The notes under the pieces were generated by a model that did not search any database, was not told the origin of the DNA, and worked only from the letters and a program-made list of their open reading frames with translations. From Allocoprobacillus merdigallinarum (GTDB lineage: Bacteria; Bacillota_I; Bacilli_A; Erysipelotrichales; Coprobacillaceae), in assembly GCA_019117525.1 (NCBI GenBank), contig DWZO01000032.1, positions 1 through 35,732 on the forward strand: a stretch of 35,732 nt of DNA, in the 5' to 3' direction. Below, piece after piece: positions 7,894-16,942 of this stretch (positions are counted from its first letter, which is position 1; the number at the start of each line of letters is the position of its first letter). A program made the position numbers and the translations under genes.

Positions 7894-9642
7894 ATGAAAA
7901 AGAAAATATGTCTGATTTTTTCTTTACTACTCATTCTCATACCATCGTTATCTTCTTTGGTTTATGGAGCTGATACCCATTTAAATGACATCTCTATCCA
8001 TACAACTTTAAATAATGATGGAAGTGCACATGTGCAGGAAATTTGGGATATCAATATTGAAGAGGGAACAGAAATTTATAAAGTTTTTGATAATATGGGA
8101 GATTCTCATATATCGAATTTTAATGTTGTTGATGATCAAGGCAAGCGTTATCAAAATATTGGTGAATGGGATGTCGATCTTGATAAAGAAGACAAAGATG
8201 GCAAATGTGGAGTAATTCAAGATGGTGATCGCTATGAACTCTGCTTTGGTATTGGCGAATATGGACGAAGAACTTATACATTTGAATATGATATAGCCAA
8301 TTTTGTTCAACAATATCAGGATACTCAAGGGTTTAACTATGCTTTCTTTTCAGAAATGGAGTTAGAACCTCAACATGTCAAGATTACCGTTTCATCTTCA
8401 CATGATTTCAACAAAAGCAATGCGAAAATCTGGGCCTTTGGATATCAGGGTGTTGTCTATTTTGATCATGGTGATGTCATTATGGAAACACAAAGTGCTG
8501 TACCTGAAGGTGCTAAGATGCAATTATTGATGCAAATTGATAATGAAACATTTACAAACGCTCATGTGAATGATCAATCTTTTCAAAAGATATTAGAAGA
8601 TGCGATTGATGGCAGTGAATATGAAGACGAATTTTATGATCAGGGAGATTATTACAACTCTTTTATGTATAAAGATAATACTGCGATGATTATCGCTATT
8701 GTCTTTGCAGTGATAGGATTGATTGGTGCAGTTGTCGTCGTATTGATTGTGGCTTATACAAGAGGTCGTGTTGATTTTCAATTCAACGATCATATTCCAT
8801 TAAATCATGAACCACCAATGTTTAGAGACATTCCTTGTCAAAAAGATTTATTTCAATTCTATTACTATGCTAAAAAATTAGGTTTGATTACTGATCAAGA
8901 TCGTGATGGCCTGATTGCTGCTATTCTATTAAGATGGATTAAAGAAAACTATATTGAATTTCAAAAAGAAGAAGTCAAACAATTCCTCTTCTTTAAAAAA
9001 GATGGTTATTCAATAGATTTAGATAACGATATTCCTATTACACATCCATTAGAGAAAAAGTTGTTTCAATTTTTCAGACAGGCAGCTGGTTCTAATCAGG
9101 TCTTAGAAACAGATGAATTTGAATCGTGGTGCAAAGAAAATTATGAAAAAATTGATGAATGGTTTGAAAGCATTGATGAATATATTGAAAATGAGCTAAG
9201 AGAACAACATTTATTAACATTAGAAACAACATATACATCATTTTTAAAAATCAGATTCTCACATAGCACTGATACTTATGATGCATCTATTAGAGAAGAA
9301 ATGGAACATATCATAGGTTTAAAGACTTTCTTAGAGGAAATGAGCATGATTGATGAAAAAGAAGTGATTGAAGTCAAGTTATGGGAAGAATATCTCATCT
9401 TTGCTTCTATTTTACAGATTGCCGATAAAGTTCAGGAACAATTAGGAAGATTATGTCCAACCTTCAATGAACAATCACAATTAGATACGATCTATACAAT
9501 GCATATGGTTCATATGTTCTCACACAACAGTATGAAAGCTTCACATGATGCTTCTATAGCTGCAAGTGGTGGTGGCGGTTCATCATCATTTACAGGAGGC
9601 GGAGGTGGCTTCTCTGGTGGTGGCGGAGGCGGTGTCCGCTAA
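7894..9642 (+). CDS. DUF2207 membrane protein with glycine-rich C terminus
   Basis: The 582-aa protein begins with a signal peptide (hydrophobic residues 4-20). An outside domain of about 240 residues with the DUF2207 pattern of beta strands follows, then a membrane segment around 262-290 and a cytoplasmic region. The tail is a run of glycines interrupted by Ser and Phe (562-582), a typical end for this family. Function is unknown; it is normally found beside LemA, as here, one base away. Many relatives have an extra pair of membrane helices in the second half. I see none here, since the region after 290 is charged throughout. The ribosome site is GAGGTG at the end of lemA. Confidence 0.9.
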   Translation: MKKKICLIFSLLLILIPSLSSLVYGADTHLNDISIHTTLNNDGSAHVQEIWDINIEEGTEIYKVFDNMGDSHISNFNVVDDQGKRYQNIGEWDVDLDKEDKDGKCGVIQDGDRYELCFGIGEYGRRTYTFEYDIANFVQQYQDTQGFNYAFFSEMELEPQHVKITVSSSHDFNKSNAKIWAFGYQGVVYFDHGDVIMETQSAVPEGAKMQLLMQIDNETFTNAHVNDQSFQKILEDAIDGSEYEDEFYDQGDYYNSFMYKDNTAMIIAIVFAVIGLIGAVVVVLIVAYTRGRVDFQFNDHIPLNHEPPMFRDIPCQKDLFQFYYYAKKLGLITDQDRDGLIAAILLRWIKENYIEFQKEEVKQFLFFKKDGYSIDLDNDIPITHPLEKKLFQFFRQAAGSNQVLETDEFESWCKENYEKIDEWFESIDEYIENELREQHLLTLETTYTSFLKIRFSHSTDTYDASIREEMEHIIGLKTFLEEMSMIDEKEVIEVKLWEEYLIFASILQIADKVQEQLGRLCPTFNEQSQLDTIYTMHMVHMFSHNSMKASHDASIAASGGGGSSSFTGGGGGFSGGGGGGVR

Positions 9643-9646
9643 AATG

Positions 9647-9679
9647 AAAACATGACTTTGAAATGAAGTCATGTTTTTT
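9647..9679 (+). terminator. Terminator of lemA-DUF2207
   Basis: AAAACATGACTT (9647-9658) pairs perfectly with AAGTCATGTTTT across a 7-base loop and is followed by T. It lies 25 bases from the end of the converging permease gene. The A-run on the other side means it may also stop that transcript. Confidence 0.92.
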
Positions 9680-9703
9680 ATTTAAGATGTGATATATAAA
9701 TAT

Positions 9704-12040
9704 TTAAGCACGATAATGCATCCTTAAATACTTTGCAGAATATAAAGCTAAACCTACCCATAGAATCATACTCATAGCTAAAATCATTGGTTCCTGTATA
9801 AAACAATATACACTACAAAATAATGGATAAAGGCTCAAAACTTTAATCCATGAAATGTCCATTATAACAAGGCTTAAAGGTAATACGAATACAAATAAAC
9901 TCACCAATAATGTCAACATTGCATTTTTAAAGTATAAGCCTAGCGCAAGGAGGATCATAACCAGACAAATTACAGCGATGATTTTCAGTAAAAAATCTAT
10001 AATCATCAACACACCCAAATGAAGCCATGATGGCAAACAAACAAGCTCCGGTATAGAAAGAGCACTGGCATCTAAATGATGAAAACCATATTTTTGTTGA
10101 AAAATCAAAAAGGTTGTTCCAAAAATCAACAGACATAAAACAAGCGTAATCACAAGACTACAGATTATTTTTTGCATAATGACTTTCTTTTGGCCATAGA
10201 GCGTTGATAAAGTTATGTAATGTGTCTGAAATTGATATTCATAGGAGATAACCTGAAACAGACATATAATGATAAACAGACATAAAACAAACATTGGTGT
10301 CATCATCCATGTATCAGATAATAGATAATTTTCATAGGGTAAAGAAAAGATAAATTGTGCCTGTGGGTGTTCCTGAATCCATTCATACTGTTCAACGATT
10401 TTTAAAAAGGCGTTTTCTCCCACTAATTTATTTTCAATAAGTTCCTGTTGTTTTTGACGTTGTTGTAAAGGAAGATTCTGTTGACTGATTTGATCTAATT
10501 GTTGATGTAAATCTTGAAAATAGGTTTGCTGTTTTAAAATCCAGGATTCTTTTTCCTCTGTTAAAGGTCCTTCTACTTGTGTTAAATACTGTAGATAAAG
10601 CGTTGTATCATAATCAGTATAAAGTGAAGTATGCTGATTATTATAGAGCTGTAGAAACAGACACAAAACAATCACAAACCATCCTTTTTGAAGAATCAAT
10701 ATTTTATAAAATTCAAACTGTCTTAAAGACGTGAAAACAGGTGTAAATGTTGTATGCTTGGAAGTCATGATTGTTAAATCTCTTGGACAAATAAATATCC
10801 TATAACAAATTCCTGCACTCATCATAAAAGCACATAAAACAATGATCCATATAAGTGAGTATAAAGACATAAGCTGTCCAAAAACAGAAATATTCTGATA
10901 TATTCCAAAGAAAAGATGCGTTTGTAATAAAGCCACAATATTCAGATATTTGATGATAGAAAAAGAACTTGTATGTGGTATAAAAATATAAAAAACATAT
11001 TCAATCAAAACAATGAGAAACATCGTTATCCAATGTATAGTCTGATTTTTGAAAGTCAGACAGAAAATCATCATCAACAAACCAACAAAAGATAATGAGA
11101 TGATTTTTAAACAAAGAAACAAAGCTATAAATTGAATGACATTGATACGTAATGGACATTGATAGTAGCTGGCTAATGACTGTATGCTTTTAGATAAATC
11201 TCCCAATCCACATTGATATGCCATATAAAACAATAAACTACTATATATGAAAATACAAATCAGTCCTATACCGACAATCAATACTACCATTTTAGCAATG
11301 ATACTTAGAGTACTACCTTTCACAGTTGTTTTCATAAATCCTAAACATCCACTTTCCCTCTCTTCAATCAGGATTGTTGAAGAGAGAAGAAAAATCATAA
11401 TGAATAGAAAAAGTGATGTCATAGGGAAAGTTAGAGATTGTTGAATTCCATATTCACTTTCGTAGATAATGTCAATATCTTCATGCCCCTGATAATCTTG
11501 AGCAGATTTTTGAATATCATTTTGTGTTTGTGAATCCTGTTGAAAAATAGAAATTTGTGAAAATGTCTGCGCTTTTTCTTGAATCCGTTGGATATATTGA
11601 GGATATTGATGAAGCAATGTCATTTCATCATTTATCCCTTTAAGAAATTGAACTTCAGCCTCTAAAGAATCAGTATAATGTAGCTGATGATTTTGACGAT
11701 ATAATGCCAAATACTCTTTTTCAATGTTAGGATTTTCACTTAAAATACTTTCAATCATCATTTGATTTTCAGATTCATTTTGACGCAAATAGGATAATTG
11801 TTCTAAGATTTCAAAAGCCTGATATTTTTTGTATTCATTATGGATATAAGTATATCTTTGTTCATTATCAATAGAATCCAGTGTTTCTTGAAGACGCTGG
11901 TAACTGGATGAAGGAATAGAAGAAAGACTTTGCTGATAAATAAATAAAAGCATGTGAACGATAATCATCACCACTAAGATGAGTAAACATTTTTTATTTT
12001 GTAAAAGCTTGAGAGCTTCATATTTGATAAGTGCTAACAT
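9704..12040 (-). CDS. ABC-2 type permease with two permease modules in one chain
   Basis: This 778-aa membrane protein is the transporter partner of the ATPase encoded just before it. It looks like two similar ABC-2 modules in tandem. Each begins with a cytosolic FE-x-x-K type stretch (KYEALKLLQNKK near residue 6; RQFEFYKILILQKG near 440). Each then has one membrane helix, a long Gln/Glu-rich outside region of about 150 residues, and about five further helices. Usual ABC-2 permeases are about half this size and work as dimers, so this chain could form the full pore alone. The start at 12040 overlaps the ATPase stop codon (ATG then TTAG) and follows GGAGATC. A longer in-frame reading of 19 codons lies inside the ATPase gene and is rejected. 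Substrate is unknown. Confidence 0.88.
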   Translation of the reverse strand: MLALIKYEALKLLQNKKCLLILVVMIIVHMLLFIYQQSLSSIPSSSYQRLQETLDSIDNEQRYTYIHNEYKKYQAFEILEQLSYLRQNESENQMMIESILSENPNIEKEYLALYRQNHQLHYTDSLEAEVQFLKGINDEMTLLHQYPQYIQRIQEKAQTFSQISIFQQDSQTQNDIQKSAQDYQGHEDIDIIYESEYGIQQSLTFPMTSLFLFIMIFLLSSTILIEERESGCLGFMKTTVKGSTLSIIAKMVVLIVGIGLICIFIYSSLLFYMAYQCGLGDLSKSIQSLASYYQCPLRINVIQFIALFLCLKIISLSFVGLLMMIFCLTFKNQTIHWITMFLIVLIEYVFYIFIPHTSSFSIIKYLNIVALLQTHLFFGIYQNISVFGQLMSLYSLIWIIVLCAFMMSAGICYRIFICPRDLTIMTSKHTTFTPVFTSLRQFEFYKILILQKGWFVIVLCLFLQLYNNQHTSLYTDYDTTLYLQYLTQVEGPLTEEKESWILKQQTYFQDLHQQLDQISQQNLPLQQRQKQQELIENKLVGENAFLKIVEQYEWIQEHPQAQFIFSLPYENYLLSDTWMMTPMFVLCLFIIICLFQVISYEYQFQTHYITLSTLYGQKKVIMQKIICSLVITLVLCLLIFGTTFLIFQQKYGFHHLDASALSIPELVCLPSWLHLGVLMIIDFLLKIIAVICLVMILLALGLYFKNAMLTLLVSLFVFVLPLSLVIMDISWIKVLSLYPLFCSVYCFIQEPMILAMSMILWVGLALYSAKYLRMHYRA

Positions 12041-12753
12041 TGCTGATCTCCAAATATGCACAAATATACATCTTCCAAAGATGTCACATGATAACAATCA
12101 AGAAGCTCTTCCTTTGATCCCTGAATCACAATTTGACCATCTTTTAAAAACAATATATCTTGTGCGATATCCTCAATATCTGAAACAACATGTGTGGTCA
12201 CTAGTAAAATATGATTTTGAGATAATGAGGCTAAAACTTTCTTTAATGCTACTCTTTCTTTAGGGTCTAAACCAACTGTCGGTTCATCTAACAAAAGTAA
12301 AGATGGATGACCTAATAATGATTGTGCTATCAAAAGACGTTGTTTCATTCCTCCTGAATAAGTTTTACATTTTTGTTTCAAATGACTTTCCATATGCACA
12401 TATTGAGCCACTCTTAATACTTCATCTTTTAACTTCTTTTTTGATATTCCTTTTAAAATAGCCATATAATATAAAAATTGTAATCCTGTCATATTTTCAT
12501 ATAACCCTTGAATCTGTGGTGCATATCCTAAAATTTGAAAATATTCTTCTTTCATATTTTCAATGTTATAATCATGCCATTGAATACAGCCACTTGTTAA
12601 TGGTAATTGTTTACAGATAGCTTTCATTAATGTTGATTTTCCTGAACCATTAGGTCCTAACAGAGCATAAAGACCTGCTTTCATTTCAAAACTCACATGA
12701 TCTAAAGCATGATACTTTCCATAACAGACACTGACATCTTTAATTTTCAACAT
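12034..12753 (-). CDS. ABC transporter ATP-binding protein
   Basis: The 239-aa ATPase has Walker A GPNGSGKST at about residue 33, the Q-loop region YAPQIQGLYENM, the signature YSGGMKQRLLIAQSL, Walker B LLLLDEPTVGLDP and the switch His in TTHVVSD. It powers the ABC-2 permease encoded immediately downstream (7-base overlap). Proteins of this type (CcmA/BcrA-like) drive export or removal of peptides or lipids. The start at 12753 is preferred: AGGTGAT ends four bases before it, while the upstream ATG and GTG lie within that ribosome site. The gene overlaps the lipoprotein gene by 14 bases, so the three genes are translationally coupled. Confidence 0.95.
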   Translation of the reverse strand: MLKIKDVSVCYGKYHALDHVSFEMKAGLYALLGPNGSGKSTLMKAICKQLPLTSGCIQWHDYNIENMKEEYFQILGYAPQIQGLYENMTGLQFLYYMAILKGISKKKLKDEVLRVAQYVHMESHLKQKCKTYSGGMKQRLLIAQSLLGHPSLLLLDEPTVGLDPKERVALKKVLASLSQNHILLVTTHVVSDIEDIAQDILFLKDGQIVIQGSKEELLDCYHVTSLEDVYLCIFGDQQC

Positions 12754-14029
12754 AGCCATCACCTAACAACTGAATATTCTGATAATGATTCTGATCATTC
12801 AAAAAGTCTTCTTTTGAAATGAGTCCAACATAAATTTTATCCACTTCATATTGCATGGTTCCTGCCCATGTTTTTTCTTCATGCCCTTCTCTATCATATT
12901 GAACTAATAAATGATCTGATGTCTGATTGATAATCTGTACAACTTCTTGAGGATCTCGTGTAAACTGATGTAAAGTACGAAGCTCTTTTGTATCAATATT
13001 AAATGAATACATCTTTACAACTGCTTCTTGATTGGCATCATATTGTTCAATAATCAAATGATGATCAATCACATATGAAATATAATAATCACTTGAATCT
13101 TGAACTTCAGGCAATGTTTGAAGTGTTATTACTTTTTGAGTTTTTAAGTCTAAACCATAAAGAGAATGTTCTTGTGTATAATAAATCATACCATCACAAT
13201 ATTCTCCAAAATTTTCTACATCACTTGATATGTTCTGACTTTCCTTTGTATCAATATCAACAACACAATATCCTATCTTGGCATTCATTGTAATCTGATC
13301 AAACTTTTTAAAATTCTTTTCTTTTAAATAAGGATAAGGATCTTCGCTATAACAGAATTTTTCAAAAATCATTTGTCGACCTTGAACACCCATCAGTGTC
13401 ATATCTAAAGTATTAAGTACATCTTCACTTTCTCCCGTCTGTAAATCAATACGTTTTAAAGTTTCCTTATCAGCAACAAATAAATTGGTTCCATCATCCA
13501 TTGTATATCCCTGATCATGACGTACACTCACATATAAATATTGATTGTCAAAGGCACAATGACTGCTTTCAAATTCATAACCTTCTTCCAGTTCATATAA
13601 AACTTTACGATTTTGTCCATCTAAATCCAATTGAATAATCTGTGGCCCTGAATGCGATCTTTCATTGAATAGATCTACAGTTGTTCCACCGATGAGATCA
13701 AAGATATATAAGTGATCCTGATAAACCACAACATCTGCTGAAAATGAAAGTCCTTCTTGTACAGCCTGACAAGTTTCATCCTGATGTTGACATTCAACCT
13801 GATGACACACATAAATTTCCTGCTTGCTTTGATAATCATAATAACAAAGCAGATTCAATTCATTTTCATTTTTAATATAGTAATACCCTTCTTCATTGCC
13901 ATCGCCATCTTGAGCATCCTTAATGATTAAATCATTCTTCACTGTGACTGATTCTTGAGCGGATTGCTCTGGTGCTACTTGACATCCCCATAATAATAAA
14001 CAACATAAACAAATCATCATTTTTTTCAC
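12740..14029 (-). CDS. Large lipoprotein of the ABC operon, propeller-like
   Basis: The 429-aa protein begins with a lipoprotein signal (hydrophobic MMICLCCLLLWGC; lipobox LLWGC), so it should be anchored outside the membrane. The rest repeats short motifs such as YYDYQSKQEIYVC, DHLYIFDL, DNQYLYVSV and DGMIYYTQEHSLYGLDL. These read like blades of a TolB/DUF5050-like beta propeller. I infer that fold from the pattern; it has not been tested. The likely start is the GTG at 14029, four bases after AGGTGAT; the GTG at 14038 lies in that site. As first gene before the ATPase and permease it may sense or present the transported compound at the cell surface. Confidence 0.8.
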   Translation of the reverse strand: MKKMMICLCCLLLWGCQVAPEQSAQESVTVKNDLIIKDAQDGDGNEEGYYYIKNENELNLLCYYDYQSKQEIYVCHQVECQHQDETCQAVQEGLSFSADVVVYQDHLYIFDLIGGTTVDLFNERSHSGPQIIQLDLDGQNRKVLYELEEGYEFESSHCAFDNQYLYVSVRHDQGYTMDDGTNLFVADKETLKRIDLQTGESEDVLNTLDMTLMGVQGRQMIFEKFCYSEDPYPYLKEKNFKKFDQITMNAKIGYCVVDIDTKESQNISSDVENFGEYCDGMIYYTQEHSLYGLDLKTQKVITLQTLPEVQDSSDYYISYVIDHHLIIEQYDANQEAVVKMYSFNIDTKELRTLHQFTRDPQEVVQIINQTSDHLLVQYDREGHEEKTWAGTMQYEVDKIYVGLISKEDFLNDQNHYQNIQLLGDGYVEN

Positions 14030-14059
14030 TTCTATCACCTCATCACCACACTATCAAAG

Positions 14060-14079
14060 ACTTGTATCTAACTTGTAAA
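14060..14079 (-). promoter_or_regulatory. Tandem repeat before the lipoprotein-ABC operon
   Basis: Read on the minus strand, TTTACAA (14079-14073) is followed after four bases by GATACAA (14068-14062), an 11-base period. The same arrangement (GATACAA, four bases, GATACAA) precedes the response-regulator gene. In both places a TTGATA follows four bases after the second repeat. Tandem heptamers with an 11-base period are the normal binding-site form of OmpR-family regulators, so this is a candidate binding site for the regulator encoded nearby. TTTACA could also be a -35 box with a 17-base gap to TGATAG. Confidence 0.6.
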
Positions 14080-14107
14080 AAAAGAACAGTTTATTCTAAA
14101 ACTGTTC
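14076..14107 (-). terminator. Terminator of the two-component operon
   Basis: GAACAGTTT (14107-14099 on the minus strand) pairs perfectly with AAACTGTTC (14092-14084) and is followed by seven T. Most of the stem lies inside the end of the accessory membrane-protein gene. Confidence 0.92.
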
Positions 14108-14828
14108 CTAATCCACGCATTCTTCCAATGAGATTCACTTGAATACTCATACCTGGAGATTCATATTCATTTTGTTCATAATGAACTCTTAAATTCACTG
14201 ACTGAGATTCATATCCATTTTGATTATAATACCAATCATCTATATCATTTAATTCTAAATATTGAATCATCCCCCATGTCATTGTTTGAATATCTTTTTT
14301 ACTTAAAGCTTGATACTGATCATCCCATAAAGAGACAGAAATGATTTTCTGGGTTTTTAAATTCATTATAAAAGACAGTTCTTTATAATCTTCCCCCATT
14401 CTAAAAGTCTGTACTAAAACTCCTTCTTGAGAAATATTAAAAGTTCCAAAATCAACCTGATATTGGTTGATATCATCAATTTCAAGAATACTCTCGGATA
14501 AAATATGATATTGAACCAACTTTTTAATTTCTTGAGTAAAAATCTTTTGATATTTCTCAATTTCTTCTTGTTGTGAAGCCGTATATGAATCCTTCTCTCT
14601 AATCACATATGTTTCTTCCTGCGATGAATCTTCAGCATCATAGCCAAAGTAGCTTTGATAAAGTTCTTCTATGATAGGATGTGACTGAGCAATTTGACTT
14701 AAAGCCTGATTTTCAATTGACCCCTGTTGATGAAAAGTATAATAATCACTCACATAGATAACCAAAAATGGCAGAGATAAACATAAAACAATAAGACATA
14801 TATAAAGAATTCTTTTTTTATACTTCAT
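14091..14828 (-). CDS. Membrane-anchored accessory protein of the two-component operon
   Basis: The 245-aa protein has one N-terminal membrane segment (residues 6-28, ILYICLIVLCLSLPFLVIYV) and then a soluble outside domain rich in Gln, Glu and Tyr. I do not recognise the family. It overlaps the histidine kinase gene by 11 bases and closes the regulator-kinase operon, so it probably works with the kinase, for example as an outside sensor or modulator of signal strength. That role is inference from position. Its general form (short basic N terminus, single helix, outside domain) resembles accessory proteins of BceS- or WalK-type systems only in outline. Confidence 0.75.
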   Translation of the reverse strand: MKYKKRILYICLIVLCLSLPFLVIYVSDYYTFHQQGSIENQALSQIAQSHPIIEELYQSYFGYDAEDSSQEETYVIREKDSYTASQQEEIEKYQKIFTQEIKKLVQYHILSESILEIDDINQYQVDFGTFNISQEGVLVQTFRMGEDYKELSFIMNLKTQKIISVSLWDDQYQALSKKDIQTMTWGMIQYLELNDIDDWYYNQNGYESQSVNLRVHYEQNEYESPGMSIQVNLIGRMRGLGTVLE

Positions 14829-16239
14829 GATATTCCTCCAACCAAAAAGAAATCGTTGTTCCTTGATGCAAAAGGGATTCTATTTTCAATTGACTATGAT
14901 GTAATTCTAAAATTCTATTCACAATCGTCAATCCGAGTCCTGCTCCTCCTTGCATACGTGAACGTGATTTATCTTCCATATAAAAAGGTTCTGTCGCTTT
15001 TTCAATAGCTTCCTGACTCATACCTCTACCATGATCACATACAACAAAAAGAAAACCATGCTCCTGATAATAAATACTTATTTCAATATTTTGATTATCC
15101 TGACTTGCTTTTCTGGCATTATCAATCAGATTTCGCATAAGAACAAATAATAGTTCATGATGAGATAAAACCTCTCCTGAATCATAATGAAAAATCAACT
15201 TTTGTGAAAGCTTCTGTTGCAGATAATAGTTTTGAAGTTCTACAACAAACTCATGAATAGATACTCTTTCTAAATCTATTTTCTCTTCACTTAAAGATAA
15301 GAGTTTCATCAACGTATAAGATAAACGTTCCAAGCGTTGTCCTTCCTGATATATATACTGAACAGCTTTTTGACGTGTTTCTTCATCCATATCACAAGTT
15401 CTTAATAAATCCGCAAATCCTAAAATGGTTGTCATGGGTGTTTTAATTTCATGAGAAAAACTTCCCATAAATTCTTCTTTTTGAATGACACTTTGTTCTA
15501 ATTGATGTATTTTTTGTTCATTCATTTCTGCCATACGATCAAAGTTATGTGAAAGTTCTCCAATTTCATCTAAACTTTCAATACATGTACGTTCATCATA
15601 TTGTCCTTCTGCAATACGCTTAGACACTTCATTTAATTTCAAAATAGACCTTGTCAAATAACGAGAAACATATCTTAAAATAAAGAATGCCATTCCCAGC
15701 AGCAACAACGCAATGATTAAAAAACTTTGCAGCTGACGCTGACGTTCCTGATAAACTGATGATATATCATAACTAGATGACAAATAAAACGTATCCTTTC
15801 CAGCATGAAAAGATGAAGTCACAAATAGATATTGTTTCCCTTCCAGAGACTCAATAAAATATGTCTGATCATATTGTGTGGAAGCATAATTCTGTTGTAA
15901 AGTGGTCATATTACTGGCTAATTTTTGATTATCTACCGATAAAAGTGTATAGTTTTCTATTTGCTGGGGTGAAGCTTTTTGAAATTGATTTAAATAATAT
16001 TCTATTCTTTCTAGCATCTTGTCTTCATTTTTTCCATATTCTGTTTCATATCGCTGAGCGTCCTGAAATAATCTTGATTCCAAAGAATAAATTTGAATAT
16101 GATAATCTGAAAGACATTGATCAACAGTATGATTGAATAAGACCTGATGATTTTGATATATCATAATCATAGAACCTAAAGAAAAGACAAAAGTCAAAAC
16201 AAGAAAGCAGCTCCATATAATTTTTTCAGAAAATTTCAT
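14818..16239 (-). CDS. Sensor histidine kinase
   Basis: The 473-aa kinase has a first membrane helix at residues 9-27, an outside sensor region of about 140 residues, a second helix at 171-190, and a HAMP linker at about 190-243. The HisKA domain has the phosphorylated His263 in FSHEIKTPMT. The ATPase domain carries the N box RNLIDNARKAS, the G1 box DHGRGM and the G2 box GGAGLGLTIV. This is the standard layout of a membrane-bound kinase paired with an OmpR-type regulator. The ATG overlaps the regulator's TGA by four bases (ATGA). The stimulus is unknown; neighbouring lipoprotein and ABC genes suggest an envelope-acting compound. Confidence 0.96.
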   Translation of the reverse strand: MKFSEKIIWSCFLVLTFVFSLGSMIMIYQNHQVLFNHTVDQCLSDYHIQIYSLESRLFQDAQRYETEYGKNEDKMLERIEYYLNQFQKASPQQIENYTLLSVDNQKLASNMTTLQQNYASTQYDQTYFIESLEGKQYLFVTSSFHAGKDTFYLSSSYDISSVYQERQRQLQSFLIIALLLLGMAFFILRYVSRYLTRSILKLNEVSKRIAEGQYDERTCIESLDEIGELSHNFDRMAEMNEQKIHQLEQSVIQKEEFMGSFSHEIKTPMTTILGFADLLRTCDMDEETRQKAVQYIYQEGQRLERLSYTLMKLLSLSEEKIDLERVSIHEFVVELQNYYLQQKLSQKLIFHYDSGEVLSHHELLFVLMRNLIDNARKASQDNQNIEISIYYQEHGFLFVVCDHGRGMSQEAIEKATEPFYMEDKSRSRMQGGAGLGLTIVNRILELHHSQLKIESLLHQGTTISFWLEEYHEV

Positions 16240-16889
16240 ACTGGAACCTCTAACATATAACCAATTTTATAAACTGTTTTGATATGTTCATGCCAATTTA
16301 GCTTTTTTCTTAAACGTTGAATATGTAAATCTAGCGTTCTTGTCTGATCTCTGTCATCTTTCCAGACTTTTTGATATAAGACATCACGATACAAGGCGAT
16401 ATTTTTATTTTGAATCAGAAACATTAGTAATTCATATTCCATATGTGTTAATTCGACTTTTTGATGATTTTGTATAACTGATCTTTGTTGAACATCAATC
16501 GTAATATCTAAAACCTGAATCGTATTCATGCTTTGATGATAACGTCTTAAAACACTTTCAACTCTAGCTAACAATTCATCCATAGAAAATGGTTTAACCA
16601 GATAATCATCAGCACCCATTCTTAATCCTTTCACTCTATCTTCAACTGTTCCTTTGGCACTAATAAAAATTGTTGGAATGTGCTGCGGTTCAATATATTG
16701 CATGAGTTCATATCCGTCAATAAAAGGTAACATAATATCCAATAGAATCAAATCATAATGATTTTTCTCAATCATATTAGCCCCTTCCATACCATTTTGA
16801 GCATATTCACATTGATATCCTGCTCTCGTCAGATTCATTCCAATAAAATCTCTAATTGGCAATTCATCCTCTACTACTAATACCTTCAA
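16236..16889 (-). CDS. OmpR-family response regulator, probable TTG start
   Basis: The 217-aa protein has a receiver domain (residues 1-115) with Glu7/Asp8, the phospho-acceptor Asp51 in LLDIMLPF and Lys99 in DDYLVKPF. A winged-helix DNA-binding domain follows (about 125-217, ending RTLDLHIQRLRKKL and VYKIGYMLEV). The chosen start is TTG at 16889, which gives the family's typical N terminus MKVLVVEDE and lies exactly four bases after GGGGTGAT. The GTG and ATG just upstream are part of that ribosome site. It forms an operon with the kinase (4-base overlap) and the accessory protein. Tandem repeats upstream (16920-16940) suggest autoregulation and control of the ABC operon. Confidence 0.93.
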   Translation of the reverse strand: MKVLVVEDELPIRDFIGMNLTRAGYQCEYAQNGMEGANMIEKNHYDLILLDIMLPFIDGYELMQYIEPQHIPTIFISAKGTVEDRVKGLRMGADDYLVKPFSMDELLARVESVLRRYHQSMNTIQVLDITIDVQQRSVIQNHQKVELTHMEYELLMFLIQNKNIALYRDVLYQKVWKDDRDQTRTLDLHIQRLRKKLNWHEHIKTVYKIGYMLEVPV

Positions 16890-16919
16890 AACCATCACCC
16901 CTTATCACCATATCAACAA

Positions 16920-16940
16920 GTTGTATCATTGTTGTATCAT
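16920..16940 (-). promoter_or_regulatory. Tandem repeat before the response-regulator gene
   Basis: On the minus strand ATGATACAAC occurs twice, at 16940-16931 and 16929-16920, an exact 10-base repeat with an 11-base period. TTGATA follows the second GATACAA after four bases, as in the repeat before the lipoprotein gene. This is a candidate autoregulatory site for the OmpR-family protein encoded downstream. Confidence 0.65.
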
Positions 16941-16942
16941 AG

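Noticed and set aside
8008..8328. 106-aa minus-strand open frame inside the DUF2207 gene
   Set aside because: It is fully antisense to a well-supported gene with family similarity; an AT-rich shadow frame.
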